Shown here in pieces: positions 19,137 to 27,653 of a DNA stretch of 64,000 bases. This DNA is from Cryobacterium sp. PH31-L1 (lineage in GTDB: Bacteria; Actinomycetota; Actinomycetes; Actinomycetales; Microbacteriaceae). The translations under genes and the position numbers were made by a program. Each line of letters begins with the position of its first letter. Position 1 is the stretch's first letter. Location: assembly GCF_030063145.1 (NCBI RefSeq), contig NZ_JASISM010000008.1, positions 62,001-126,000 of the forward strand, read 5' to 3'. Below the pieces are notes generated by a model. It worked only from the letters and a program-made list of their open reading frames with translations. It ran no database searches and had not been told where the DNA came from.

Positions 19137-19146
19137 GGAATATTCC
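19137..19146. promoter_or_regulatory. Palindrome upstream of the ABC importer operon
   Basis: GGAATATTCC is a perfect 10-base palindrome flanked by CC and CGG, in the 183-base gap before the importer. It is an AT-centred site in GC-rich surroundings and could be an operator. No regulator gene is adjacent, and I could not place a convincing promoter against it. Confidence 0.25.
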
Positions 19147-19261
19147 CGGCAACCAGCGCCTTGTTACTCTGGGGATGCCGCTACCCGCGGCCTCCGCACA
19201 TTCTGGGGCAGTGCCCGCATAACCCGCGCCGGCCCCAACGAGTTCGTTAGGCATTTCTTTC

Positions 19262-20065
19262 ATGAAGCTCAGATTCATTCCCGCTGCCGTCCTGTCGATC
19301 GCTGCCCTCGCCCTTACCGGCTGCTCCGCCCCCGCAGCGGACAGCGCAACCGGCACCGACGACTCGCTCAGCAGCGTGCTCGACTCCGGTACCCTCACCA
19401 TCGGCACCGAAGGCACCTACCGGCCGTTCTCGTTCCACGAAGACGGTTCGGGCGACCTCACCGGCTACGACGTCGAGGTAGCCCGCGCCGTTGCCGACGA
19501 GCTCGGCGTCGAAGCGAAATTCGAAGAGACCCAGTGGGACGCCATCTTCGCCGGCCTCACCGCCGGCCGCTGGGACACCATTGCCAACCAGGTATCGATA
19601 ACCCCGGACCGCCTGGAATCGTACAAGTTCTCCACGCCGTACACCTACTCCACCGGAGTCATCGTGGTTCCCACCGACAACACGTCAATCACGTCGTTCG
19701 CGAGCCTCAAGGGCTTGACCACGGCGCAGTCCCTCACCAGCAATTGGAACGCCCTGGCCACCGAAAGCGGCGCGACCGTCGAAGGAGTCGAGGGCTGGGC
19801 CCAGTCGGTCGCCCTGGTCGAACAGGGTCGGGTCGATGCCACAGTCAACGACAAACTCACCTTTCTCGACTACCAGAAGTCCAACGGCGCCGACAACCTG
19901 AAGATCGCGGCGGAGACCGAAGACCGTTCGGAAAGCGCCTTCGCCTTCGCGAAGGACGGCACCGCGCTGGCCGACGCCGTGAGCGCAGCCCTCGCGACCC
20001 TCAAGGCCGACGGAACGCTCGCCGAGCTCTCCGACAAGTACTTCGGCGCCGACGTCAGCCAGTAA
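19262..20065 (+). CDS. Amino acid (cystine-type) ABC transporter substrate-binding lipoprotein
   Basis: A 267-residue family 3 solute-binding protein. The N-terminus is a lipoprotein signal with lipobox LTGC (Cys21), so it should be anchored outside the membrane. The mature protein has the SBP_bac_3 blocks LTIGTEGTYRPFSFHE, GYDVEVARAVADELG, WDAIFAGLTAGRWD and NQVSITPDRLESYKFS. The GTEGTYxPFSFH pattern is most like cystine or related amino-acid binders (TcyA/FliY type). It is followed 9 bases later by the permease and then the ATPase, a complete importer operon. Confidence 0.9.
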   Translation: MKLRFIPAAVLSIAALALTGCSAPAADSATGTDDSLSSVLDSGTLTIGTEGTYRPFSFHEDGSGDLTGYDVEVARAVADELGVEAKFEETQWDAIFAGLTAGRWDTIANQVSITPDRLESYKFSTPYTYSTGVIVVPTDNTSITSFASLKGLTTAQSLTSNWNALATESGATVEGVEGWAQSVALVEQGRVDATVNDKLTFLDYQKSNGADNLKIAAETEDRSESAFAFAKDGTALADAVSAALATLKADGTLAELSDKYFGADVSQ

Positions 20066-20074
20066 CGCTCATCG

Positions 20075-20743
20075 ATGATCCAGCCTGATTGGGAGTTATT
20101 CTTCAGCTCGTTCTGGCCGATGCTCGACGGCGCCATACGTGGCACGATTCCGCTTGCCCTGACGTCGTTCGCGATCGGTCTCGTTCTCGCGCTCGTGCTC
20201 GCTCTCATGCGGTTGTCGACCAGGCACTGGATCTCCGGAATCGCCCGCGGCTACATTTCGATCGTTCGCGGCACCCCGCTGCTCGTGCAGTTGTTCGTGA
20301 TCTTCTACGGCCTGCCGTCGATCGGCGTGACGATCGATCCATGGCCGAGCGCCGTGGTGGCCTTTTCGATCAACGTCGGCGGGTATGCAGCCGAAGTCAT
20401 TCGCGCCGCAATTCTCTCGGTGCCCAAGGGCCAGTGGGAAGCCGCCTACATGATCGGCATGTCGCACCGGCGTGCCCTCACCCGCATCATCCTGCCGCAG
20501 GCAGCTCGGGTATCGGTGCCGCCGCTGTCGAACACATTCATCAGCCTGGTCAAGGACACCTCGCTGGCCTCGCTGATCCTGGTCACCGAATTGTTCCGCG
20601 AGGCGCAGCAAGTGGCTGCGTTCAGCAATAAGTTCATGCTGCTCTATCTCGAAGCAGCCCTCATCTACTGGGTCATCTGCTTGGTGCTCTCCACCGGCCA
20701 GGGTTTTCTCGAGAGACGATTGGACCGCTATGTCGCCCGCTGA
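20075..20743 (+). CDS. Amino acid ABC transporter permease
   Basis: This 222-residue membrane protein is of the HisM/GlnP type with about five spans. The conserved coupling-loop region reads GMSHRRALTRIILPQAARV, which contacts the ATPase, and the periplasmic-side block SIVRGTPLLVQLFVIFYGLP is diagnostic of polar amino acid permeases. Its end overlaps the ATPase start by 14 bases. With only one permease gene, it probably forms a homodimer in the complex. Confidence 0.93.
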   Translation: MIQPDWELFFSSFWPMLDGAIRGTIPLALTSFAIGLVLALVLALMRLSTRHWISGIARGYISIVRGTPLLVQLFVIFYGLPSIGVTIDPWPSAVVAFSINVGGYAAEVIRAAILSVPKGQWEAAYMIGMSHRRALTRIILPQAARVSVPPLSNTFISLVKDTSLASLILVTELFREAQQVAAFSNKFMLLYLEAALIYWVICLVLSTGQGFLERRLDRYVAR

Positions 20744-21590
20744 TCTTCCGGCCGCAGATCCTGCGGCCGAGCCCGTTGTTCCACTACTCCGCGTGCGCGG
20801 CCTGCAGAAAAGTTTCGGCACCAACCGCGTGCTGGAATCGGTGGACCTCACGGTGGGTCGCGGCCGGGTGCTCGCCCTGATCGGTCCGTCCGGCTCGGGA
20901 AAAACCACAATTCTGCGCTGCCTGAACGGGCTCGAACTGCCCGACGGCGGCACGATCGGGGTCGTGGCAGCCGCCCATGTTGACCGACCCGGTACCGGTC
21001 GGACGCCCGGACGCGGAGCCACCGCCGTGCCCGTGACCCTTGATTTCGCCGCGAAGACCTCACCAAAGCAGCTCGCCGGCCTGCGCGACCGATCCGCCAT
21101 GGTGTTTCAGCACTACAACCTGTTTCCTCACAAGACCGTGCTGCAGAACGTGATCGAGGGACCTATCGTCGTGCAGCGCCGCCCGGTCGCCGAGGTGACC
21201 GCGGAAGCGATCGCCCTGCTGAAGCGGGTCGGCCTCAGCGACAAACGTGACAGCTACCCGTTCGAACTTTCCGGCGGGCAACAGCAGCGTGTCGGCATCG
21301 TGCGCGCGCTGGCGCTGCGACCACAGCTGCTTTTATTCGACGAGCCGACATCCGCTCTCGACCCCGAACTCGTCGGCGACGTGCTACGCCTGATCAAGGA
21401 GCTGGCCGACGAAGGCTGGAGCATGGTCATCGTCACTCACGAGCTCGAATTCGCCCGCGAGGTCGCGCACGAGATCGCCTTTGTCGACGGCGGCACGATC
21501 GTCGAGCACGGCGACCCGAAGCAGCTGCTGCGGCACCCCCAACAGGAACGCACCCGCCAGTTCCTGCACCGGCTGCTCCACCCTTTCTAG
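20730..21590 (+). CDS. Amino acid ABC transporter ATP-binding protein
   Basis: This 286-residue ATPase has Walker A GPSGSGKTT, the Q-loop MVFQHYNLFPHKTVLQN, signature LSGGQQQR, Walker B LLLFDEPTSALDPE and the switch His in VTHE. It powers the importer encoded just upstream. Relative to GlnQ-type proteins (about 245 residues) it is long. An insert rich in Gly, Arg and Pro lies between Walker A and the Q-loop, at about residues 75-100, and there is an 18-residue N-terminal extension. Neither breaks a motif, so the protein should be active. Confidence 0.93.
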   Translation: MSPADLPAADPAAEPVVPLLRVRGLQKSFGTNRVLESVDLTVGRGRVLALIGPSGSGKTTILRCLNGLELPDGGTIGVVAAAHVDRPGTGRTPGRGATAVPVTLDFAAKTSPKQLAGLRDRSAMVFQHYNLFPHKTVLQNVIEGPIVVQRRPVAEVTAEAIALLKRVGLSDKRDSYPFELSGGQQQRVGIVRALALRPQLLLFDEPTSALDPELVGDVLRLIKELADEGWSMVIVTHELEFAREVAHEIAFVDGGTIVEHGDPKQLLRHPQQERTRQFLHRLLHPF

Positions 21591-21618
21591 AGCGGAGCAG
21601 CCGATGTGTGCAGGCGCG

Positions 21619-21635
21619 GCACCCGCTACGGGTGC
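21619..21635. terminator. Short hairpin between convergent genes
   Basis: GCACCCG and CGGGTGC arms with a 3-base loop lie at the convergent ends of the ABC operon and the toxin gene, and include the toxin stop codon. There is no T-run, so this is a weak terminator candidate. Confidence 0.35.
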
Positions 21636-21922
21636 GGCGTGATGATCACAACGGTGATGCGATCAAGCCCGGGACCGTAGTGCCAGTAGATGCGCCCGGC
21701 CGTAGGCGTGCGGTGCTCTATATAGGAGTCCCACACGGCTTCCCCCTTCTTGCCAGCGAGCGACACATATTTGTGCGAGCGCAACGCGGGGTCGTCGGGA
21801 TTCAGCTGGAGGCGGCCGAGTGCCGTGCGCACACGTTTGAGGCGGCCGACCAGTTGTGGTTTTGTCTCGAGAATGGACAGTCCCGATGCCGCTTCCCTCG
21901 TGAGAAGGAGCGTGAAACTCAT
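21626..21922 (-). CDS. RelE/ParE-like toxin of a type II toxin-antitoxin pair
   Basis: This small, basic protein of 98 residues has a RelE/ParE-like layout: an N-terminal strand (FTLLLTREAASGL), two helices rich in Arg/Lys/Leu, then strands ending in RIYWHYGPGLDRITVVIITPHP. RelE-type toxins usually cleave mRNA on the ribosome, while ParE types act on gyrase; which applies here is not clear. The ATG overlaps the upstream gene's stop by 4 bases, a typical antitoxin-toxin order. A stand-alone housekeeping role is unlikely given this context. Confidence 0.75.
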   Translation of the reverse strand: MSFTLLLTREAASGLSILETKPQLVGRLKRVRTALGRLQLNPDDPALRSHKYVSLAGKKGEAVWDSYIEHRTPTAGRIYWHYGPGLDRITVVIITPHP

Positions 21923-22266
21923 GACTGGGGCTCGGCGGGCGTGGCCGACTCGTCGACCGAGTGTTCCTCATCGGCGTACCGGGTGAAGTCGCCACCCTCG
22001 CTCGTCTCGTCCTTGCTGCTGTGCTCGAGTCCGCGCACCAGGGCGGCGCGGATACCTTCATCGTCCCAGACCAGGAGCTCACGACGCGGGATGGACACGA
22101 GAGGGGTCAGCAGAATTTCACCCTCGGCATTAACGGCCACAGCGTAACGATCGTCGCGGTGCACACCCGCTTTGCCAAACGCCATTCGCGAGCGCTCGTC
22201 GGCACTGACCTCGCCCATCGGAATGAAATCCGACTTGAGTTCCGTCATCTTCTTCAGTTCCACCAT
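21919..22266 (-). CDS. Probable antitoxin partner of the RelE/ParE-like toxin
   Basis: This acidic protein of about 115 residues has a beta-rich central block (DDRYAVAVNAEGEILLTPL) followed by IPRRELLVWDDEGIRAALVRGLE and a polar tail. That pattern occurs in actinobacterial genes placed immediately before RelE/HigB-like toxins. The central block is reminiscent of a swapped-hairpin DNA-binding fold, suggesting autoregulation. I chose ATG 22266; ATG 22248 is also possible. A promoter with -35 TTTACC and -10 TAATCT lies about 80-105 bases upstream. Confidence 0.7.
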   Translation of the reverse strand: MVELKKMTELKSDFIPMGEVSADERSRMAFGKAGVHRDDRYAVAVNAEGEILLTPLVSIPRRELLVWDDEGIRAALVRGLEHSSKDETSEGGDFTRYADEEHSVDESATPAEPQS

Positions 22267-22343
22267 CGTCTTCACCCAATCATCTGGTGGCCCGTCCCGC
22301 CCCCGGTAAACCACCGGGACCGATCCGTGCCTGTCTGAAAGTG

Positions 22344-22372
22344 AGATTACCCCAGATTTACATGTGGGTAAA
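22344..22372 (-). promoter_or_regulatory. Predicted promoter of the toxin-antitoxin operon
   Basis: On the minus strand, TTTACC (22367-22372) and TAATCT (22344-22349) are spaced by 17 bases, close to housekeeping sigma consensus. It points toward the antitoxin start at 22266. Confidence 0.5.
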
Positions 22373-22441
22373 CCCCTAGTCAAGAGATCAGGACCATGTA
22401 TGATGCGCCGCGAGTCGCTGGTAGAGAGGGCCGACAAGGAA

Positions 22442-22477
22442 AGACCAGTCCGGTCGGCAGGGCGATCGGACTGGTCT
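22442..22477 (-). terminator. Perfect 11-bp hairpin downstream of the HAD nucleotidase gene
   Basis: Arms at 22442-22452 and 22467-22477 (AGACCAGTCCG and its complement) enclose a 14-base loop. On the minus strand the hairpin is followed by TTTCCTT, so it could terminate transcription from the nucleotidase gene, whose stop is 120 bases upstream. An overlapping alternative pairing exists (see findings). The rest of the 334-base gap 22267-22600 holds the TA promoter and no gene that I can support. Confidence 0.5.
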
Positions 22478-22600
22478 AAGCAGGATAAATATACAACGAC
22501 GATCGCCCCTGCTCAAGTGCCAAATTCACCTGTTTTCTTGTGCGCTGAGCAAAATCGGGTTATGCCATTTGGATCAACACGACGCCCGTGGAATACGCGG

Positions 22601-23140
22601 TCAGCGGTGCAGCGCAGCCCCGCGCTGCAGCGGCGGACGGTGCCGAGAATAGGGCTCGCTCGTCGGGGATGAATCGGTGTCGGCACGCTCGAGCAGGTAG
22701 CGGGTCACCGTGTTCCAGTCGGGAAAGAGCGGGGTGAGAAATTTGATCAGTTCGCCCTCGAACCGGTCAGCGCCAACGGCCAATCCGTCGTCGACCAGAA
22801 AGTCGCCGCGGTTGAGGTGCTTGTGGTGCGAGAGAATGAGCCTCTTGTAGGCCGGCCCTCCGGCATCCGCTCCCAAGTGCTCCTGCACCCACTCGAGCTT
22901 GTGCTGCCAGGCACTCGCATTTCCCCACGGTGCCATCGACAGAATGTAAGTGTCAAACGATTGGGCGAGGGTGTGAAACGCGTCAAGGGCACCGCTGATC
23001 GGCTCCATACGGGCGAATACACCCGGCACCTCGTCGAGCCGCTTCTCATAACGGATGTACTCGGCGTTGGTGAGTCGGTCGATCCCCGATTGCACGTTGA
23101 CGAGGGTGTTGTCGAGGTCGATATACAGGATCTTTTTCAT
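22601..23140 (-). CDS. HAD-superfamily 5'(3')-deoxyribonucleotidase-like phosphatase
   Basis: The N-terminus KKILYIDLDNTLVN is the D-x-D-x-T nucleophile motif of HAD phosphatases. The later ILSMAPWGNASAW, HHKHLNRGDFLVDD and the spacing match the NT5C-type nucleotidase family, which dephosphorylates nucleoside monophosphates. The protein is 179 residues and cytoplasmic. ATG 23140 follows GGAG and puts the motif at residue 8. The upstream open frame is ignored because it has no ribosome site and no homology. It lies just downstream of sbcC on the same strand. Confidence 0.82.
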   Translation of the reverse strand: MKKILYIDLDNTLVNVQSGIDRLTNAEYIRYEKRLDEVPGVFARMEPISGALDAFHTLAQSFDTYILSMAPWGNASAWQHKLEWVQEHLGADAGGPAYKRLILSHHKHLNRGDFLVDDGLAVGADRFEGELIKFLTPLFPDWNTVTRYLLERADTDSSPTSEPYSRHRPPLQRGAALHR

Positions 23141-23300
23141 TCGGGCTCCCTGGCGCAGCTCGCTTCGTTGCGGCAACGCTCCGATCGTGACAGGCTCACC
23201 GCGGATGGGCAATGGCTGAAGCCCACCACTTGTGGTCAGCGCGGTGGCCTCGAACGGCGCTTGGACGGTCCGGGAACGATTCCGCACCGCCGACGAACGG

Positions 23301-26288
23301 TCATTCGACGTGTGTGTGGGCCTCGATTCGGCTGTAGCCCTGGTCGGTGACCGAGATTCGCAGGGTCGCCGGGATCTGCTCTTTCATGGAGTCGACGTGG
23401 CTGATCAGGCCAATCGTGCGTCCGCCGGCGCGCAGGGTATCCAGGGTGCTCATGGCCGTCTCGAGGGTCTCGCTGTCGAGCGAGCCGAAACCCTCGTCGA
23501 CGAACAGGGTGTCGAGGGTGATTCCGCCAGCTTGCGCGGTCACCACCTCGGCCAAGCCGAGCGCGAGGGCGAGAGAGGCCAGGAACGTCTCGCCACCCGA
23601 CAGCGAGTGAGTCGCCCGGGATCGACCGGTGAACTCATCGCGGATCGCCAGCCCCAGTCCCGACCGAGCACCGCCCTTCGCTCGGGAGTCGTCGTGTTCG
23701 AGGGCGTACCGCCCGCTGGTCATCGTGCGCAGCCGCAGGTTGGCCGCCACGACGATCTCTTCCAGCTGGGCCGCCAGTACGTAAGTCTCCAGCCGCATCC
23801 GTTTCGTGTTCGGTTCGTCGCCCTGCACGACGTCGGCCAGGCCTCGTACCCGGGAGTGTTCGTCGAGCAGCTCAGCGGATGCCGCGAATCGCGTGGTGAC
23901 GCCCTGCACGAGCACGTCCAGCTGGCCGGCACGTTCGGCGAGTGAGCTGTGTGCGCCCACAGCGTCATCACGCGCGCCGCCCGCGGCTTCGAAGGCCAGC
24001 CGGGAGGGCTCAAGATCGACCGGATCTGGCGCAAGATCAATCAGCTCAGGATCTGCCACTGCCGCCAGGGCCGCTGCACGCTGGTCGTCATAGGACCGCA
24101 CGTCGTTCACCAGCTGCACGGTCTGGCGCTCATCGAGCAGCGCCCCGGCAGCCGCCTCCTCGTCTTCAAAAGCGTGCTCCGCTAGCTGACTCGCGAGGTC
24201 AAGGTCGGCCGCATCACGAGCGTCGGCGCGCTGCTGACTGAGCACGAGGGCGTCGTCCAGGGCGCGAGCGCAGTCGAGCTCCTGCTGCAGGGCGCGCACC
24301 TGATCGGTCACGGTATCGCGATCTCCACGCTGCGCTCCCACACGGGCCATGACCAGGTCACGCTGACCAGACCGTTCGCTGTGGGTATCTGCCGCAGTAT
24401 CGCGTGCCGCCCGGAGGCTCACCACCGCGGCTCGTGCGCCGGCCTGGGCGTCCCGCAGGTCGGCCTGTTCCTGCCGAAGCCCACCGACCAGGTCGGCAGC
24501 TGTGCGCGAGGTGGCCAACCGGGCCCGGGCGGCCACGCCTTCGGCGCGGAGCTCGTCGACACTTCGTTGACCGGCCAGCGCCAGCGCCTGCCCGAGACGA
24601 TTCGTCAGGATGGCCTGGGTCTCCTGGGCATCGGCGAGTTCGTGCTGCTGGCTCTGCATCTGCTGTCGGGCCGCGTTGATGTCGGCTACGCTGACCGGCT
24701 CGCCCTCCGCTATCGCGGGAGCGGGGTGCACGGCTGACCCGCAGACCGCACAGGGCACACCATCGACGAGGCGGCTGGCCAGTTCAGACGCCTGCCCGGC
24801 AAACCTGCGGGTCACGAGGGCCTCGTAGTCAGCGGCGGCCGCAGTGTTGTCCCGACTGCGGTCGAGCAGTTGCGCGCCTGCACCGGCCAGCTCGGTCTGC
24901 AACGACACCACGTTTTCGGCGGCAGTGAACGCGGCGTCGGACCGGCGCACAGCGTCGTCCGCCTCGGTCTCGCTGGAGGCTGCGAGGGTTGCAGCGGCGA
25001 GTTGCTCGCTGACGAAGTCGATCTGCTGCGGCAGCTCATCGATGCGCCTCTGCGCACGCATCAAACCATTTGTGTGGCCGGTGAGCACGTCGAACAGAGC
25101 GGTGATCTCGTGGTTCAGGATGGGGAGCTGTTTTTCTTCCGCGAGTACCTCCGCGAGCGCTCCGAGACGTCTCACCAGGGCGTCCATGATCGGGCGCAGC
25201 GCCGGCTCGGACTCGCTCGGCACCGTGCTGCCGCTGACACCGGCGCGGCTGTCGCCGAACGGCAGCCAGGCAACCCGCGCCGAGGATTCAGCGGCCAGAG
25301 CGGCCTGCCAGTCGGCAGTCGCGGCCCGGCTGCTGCGAATGTGCGGCCAGACCCGGGCCGCCCGGGCGGCCCGCAGCAGGGTGCTGCGTTCTTCCTCGAC
25401 CTCGGCCCGAAGTCCGTCGAGGGCGGCGAGAGCGGTGTCGGCGACGGCGCGGCGGCCCTGACGCCGCTTAGTCTCCGTGGCCGCGCGGTGCTCGGCCGTC
25501 GCTTCAGACAGCAAAGCAGCCGCACTGGCCGACTCCTCTGCCGCGGCGTCGAGTGCGCGGTTCAGGCCCGCCATGGCGCCCTGAAACCAGCCCAGGTCGG
25601 CGGCGACGGTCAGTTCAGAAAGCTGGAGCTGATGCATGGCAGCGGTGGTGTGTTCGGCGATGTCACGCTGCACGTCAGCGAGCCGGTCGTCGAGTGATCT
25701 GCGGCGCTGCACGAGCGCGGTTTCCAGTTGCTCAAAGCGGGTCGTCCCGAACAAGGTGCGCAGCACGGCACGGCGTTCATCGGTCTTTGCCAGCAGAAAG
25801 TATTGGAACCGGTTTTGGGCGAGCAGGATCACCTGGAGGAATTGGTCGGCCTTCAGGGGCAGGATCGCGCTCAGTTCCAGGCCGACGGCTTGCACCTTGG
25901 CCGCATGTGCCCGCCATTCAGTGCCGTGCAATACATAAAGCACAGCAGTGGCGGCTGCAGTGGTGGTTCCGGTGCCCTTCTTCTTAGCTCGCTCGTACTC
26001 CGGGCTGCGCAGCACACGGTAGTCACGCCCGCGCAGGCTGAAGTCGAGTTCGACAAAGGTGGAATCATCGGGCTCGCAGTAATCGCTACGCAGCGGCTGT
26101 TTTCCGTCGGGAAACCGCGGCACCCTGTCATACAGAGCGAAACAGATGGCGTCGAGAATACTGGACTTGCCGGCGCCGGTCTTGCCTGTGATGAGAAATA
26201 TGCCGTCCGCATCGAAACGTTCGAAATCGACAACTTGTTCAGTCTTATATGGCCCGAAGCCGGCCAGGCGCAGTCGCTTGATCTTCAT
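23301..26288 (-). CDS. sbcC: Nuclease SbcCD subunit C (SMC-like ATPase)
   Basis: This 995-residue protein has the Rad50/SbcC layout: Walker A at the N-terminus (LITGKTGAGKSSILDAICF), the Q-loop segment LKADQFLQVILLAQNRFQYFL, long Ala/Glu/Arg-rich coiled coils, a zinc hook near the middle (CAVCGSAVHPAP), and the C-terminal signature and Walker B (SLSGGETFLASLALALGL, FVDEGFGSLD). With SbcD it processes hairpins and protein-blocked DNA ends. Its start overlaps the sbcD stop by 4 bases. Confidence 0.97.
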   Translation of the reverse strand: MKIKRLRLAGFGPYKTEQVVDFERFDADGIFLITGKTGAGKSSILDAICFALYDRVPRFPDGKQPLRSDYCEPDDSTFVELDFSLRGRDYRVLRSPEYERAKKKGTGTTTAAATAVLYVLHGTEWRAHAAKVQAVGLELSAILPLKADQFLQVILLAQNRFQYFLLAKTDERRAVLRTLFGTTRFEQLETALVQRRRSLDDRLADVQRDIAEHTTAAMHQLQLSELTVAADLGWFQGAMAGLNRALDAAAEESASAAALLSEATAEHRAATETKRRQGRRAVADTALAALDGLRAEVEEERSTLLRAARAARVWPHIRSSRAATADWQAALAAESSARVAWLPFGDSRAGVSGSTVPSESEPALRPIMDALVRRLGALAEVLAEEKQLPILNHEITALFDVLTGHTNGLMRAQRRIDELPQQIDFVSEQLAAATLAASSETEADDAVRRSDAAFTAAENVVSLQTELAGAGAQLLDRSRDNTAAAADYEALVTRRFAGQASELASRLVDGVPCAVCGSAVHPAPAIAEGEPVSVADINAARQQMQSQQHELADAQETQAILTNRLGQALALAGQRSVDELRAEGVAARARLATSRTAADLVGGLRQEQADLRDAQAGARAAVVSLRAARDTAADTHSERSGQRDLVMARVGAQRGDRDTVTDQVRALQQELDCARALDDALVLSQQRADARDAADLDLASQLAEHAFEDEEAAAGALLDERQTVQLVNDVRSYDDQRAAALAAVADPELIDLAPDPVDLEPSRLAFEAAGGARDDAVGAHSSLAERAGQLDVLVQGVTTRFAASAELLDEHSRVRGLADVVQGDEPNTKRMRLETYVLAAQLEEIVVAANLRLRTMTSGRYALEHDDSRAKGGARSGLGLAIRDEFTGRSRATHSLSGGETFLASLALALGLAEVVTAQAGGITLDTLFVDEGFGSLDSETLETAMSTLDTLRAGGRTIGLISHVDSMKEQIPATLRISVTDQGYSRIEAHTHVE

Positions 26289-27481
26289 GCGTTCACCTGT
26301 TTCGCATTTTGTTCGTTCAGCAGTTCTGCGACCAACGCTCGTTCAAACTCGCTGGGACCAACTCCGTTGCGTACGAACGACAGGAAGCCAGCCACAATCT
26401 CGGGGTCACCCGTGGCCGCGCGAATGCGCTCGGCGTAGGTGGAGCGATCCGCTTCGAGAGTGATTGCGGGGCGGTGCTCGAGCGTCACGGCGTGGGCAAA
26501 TCGGCTTTGAAGCGCCCGCATGGCGTCGAGCGGACGCACCTGGTCGGTGAGAATGGCTTTCACCCAGTCGCCCTCGTTCTCGGCGTACGCCTCGTCAGCG
26601 AGCAGATCGGCGAGTTCGCCGGTGAGCACCGCGAGCCGACGGGGAACGGGCAGTTCGATCCACTCGACGGCACCAGCGCCGGAGCACAGTCCGTCGGCGC
26701 CGATTTCGACCAGCCAGGCACCGCGCGGCTTGCCGGCCTCGCCAAAGGAATAGTGCAGCGGTGCGCCGGAGTAGCGCACCCGCTCGGTGAGAGTGGCCCG
26801 GCCGTGGATGTGGCCGAGCGCGACGTAGTCGCAGCCGTCGAACACCGACAGCGGTACGACGTCGAGCCCGCCGGCGGTGATATCGCGCTCCACATCGCTC
26901 GACTCGGTGGCCGGGGCGACGCCGGCCGCAAAACAGTGCGCGAGCACGACGCTGCGGCCACCACGGCCGCCCTCAGCGAGACGCAGCGCCAGGTCGTCGC
27001 GAATGCGGGTCATGGCGAAGTCGAGCACCTGTTCGTGCGTTTTCAGCGGCACCCCGGGGTGCAGGTGGCGAATGAGTGCCGGCTCCAGATAGGGGATGCC
27101 ATAGAAATACACCGGGCCGTGCTCGTCGATGATGGTGACGGGTGAGGCGTATTGCTCGGGCCGGGTCACGATGTGAATGCCGGCCAGCGCCGCCCACTCC
27201 GACTGGAACCCGAGGCGGGTAGCCGAGTCGTGATTACCGCTCGTCATGACAACGGATGCCTCGGCCTCTTTCAACCGCCGCAGCGTGTCGGTCAGCAGCG
27301 CGTAGCTCTCTTTGGAGGGCATTGCGGAATCGAAGACATCACCCGCGACGGCCACCACGTCGACACCGCGTTCCGCCACCACCGCAACCAGTGCGTCCAG
27401 CACGAGACCGAGGTGCTCGAGCGTGGAATGGGTATGAAAGGTGCGCCCGATGTGCCAGTCCGAGGTGTGCAGAATCTTCAT
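26285..27481 (-). CDS. sbcD: Nuclease SbcCD subunit D (Mre11-like)
   Basis: This 398-residue metallophosphoesterase carries the Mre11/SbcD motifs: HTSDWHIGR, AGDVFDSAMP, SGNHDS, LAHCF and GHIHG. It supplies the Mn-dependent exo/endonuclease of the SbcCD complex. I chose ATG 27481 because the catalytic motif begins four residues later. The upstream open frame runs back into the AT-rich fru control region and is not coding. It forms an operon with sbcC. Confidence 0.97.
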   Translation of the reverse strand: MKILHTSDWHIGRTFHTHSTLEHLGLVLDALVAVVAERGVDVVAVAGDVFDSAMPSKESYALLTDTLRRLKEAEASVVMTSGNHDSATRLGFQSEWAALAGIHIVTRPEQYASPVTIIDEHGPVYFYGIPYLEPALIRHLHPGVPLKTHEQVLDFAMTRIRDDLALRLAEGGRGGRSVVLAHCFAAGVAPATESSDVERDITAGGLDVVPLSVFDGCDYVALGHIHGRATLTERVRYSGAPLHYSFGEAGKPRGAWLVEIGADGLCSGAGAVEWIELPVPRRLAVLTGELADLLADEAYAENEGDWVKAILTDQVRPLDAMRALQSRFAHAVTLEHRPAITLEADRSTYAERIRAATGDPEIVAGFLSFVRNGVGPSEFERALVAELLNEQNAKQVNA

Positions 27482-27553
27482 ACCGATAACGCTACCGGGG
27501 CCCACCGACATGCCCGACCGGCAGCATCCGCTTACGCTGTGCACTGATATTTC

Positions 27554-27603
27554 TTTGTTTCTCTTCTTTTTTCTTGACAAACAAAAATAAACACAGCTAA
27601 AGT
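27554..27603 (+). promoter_or_regulatory. fru promoter with overlapping inverted repeat (candidate FruR operator)
   Basis: TTGACA (27574-27579) and TAAAGT (27598-27603) are spaced by 18 bases. TTTGTTT (27554-27560) and AAACAAA (27579-27585) form a 7-base inverted repeat that overlaps the -35. This is the most AT-rich stretch of the neighbourhood. The position suggests that the DeoR-type regulator encoded next represses its own operon until fructose 1-phosphate appears. Confidence 0.6.
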
Positions 27604-27653
27604 CAATGAAACCAACTTCGTGACTTAGATCACTCATCGTCGAGGAGGCAATC

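Noticed and set aside
19079..19261. Riboswitch upstream of the ABC importer
   Set aside because: I looked for S-box or T-box-like stems and an antiterminator and found only a 10-base palindrome.
21190..21580. Possible additional gene antisense to the ABC ATPase
   Set aside because: No homology or ribosome site; explained by GC-rich codon bias.
22364..22672. 102-codon plus-strand frame between the TA module and nucleotidase
   Set aside because: Basic, unordered composition overlapping the hairpins, with no ribosome site.
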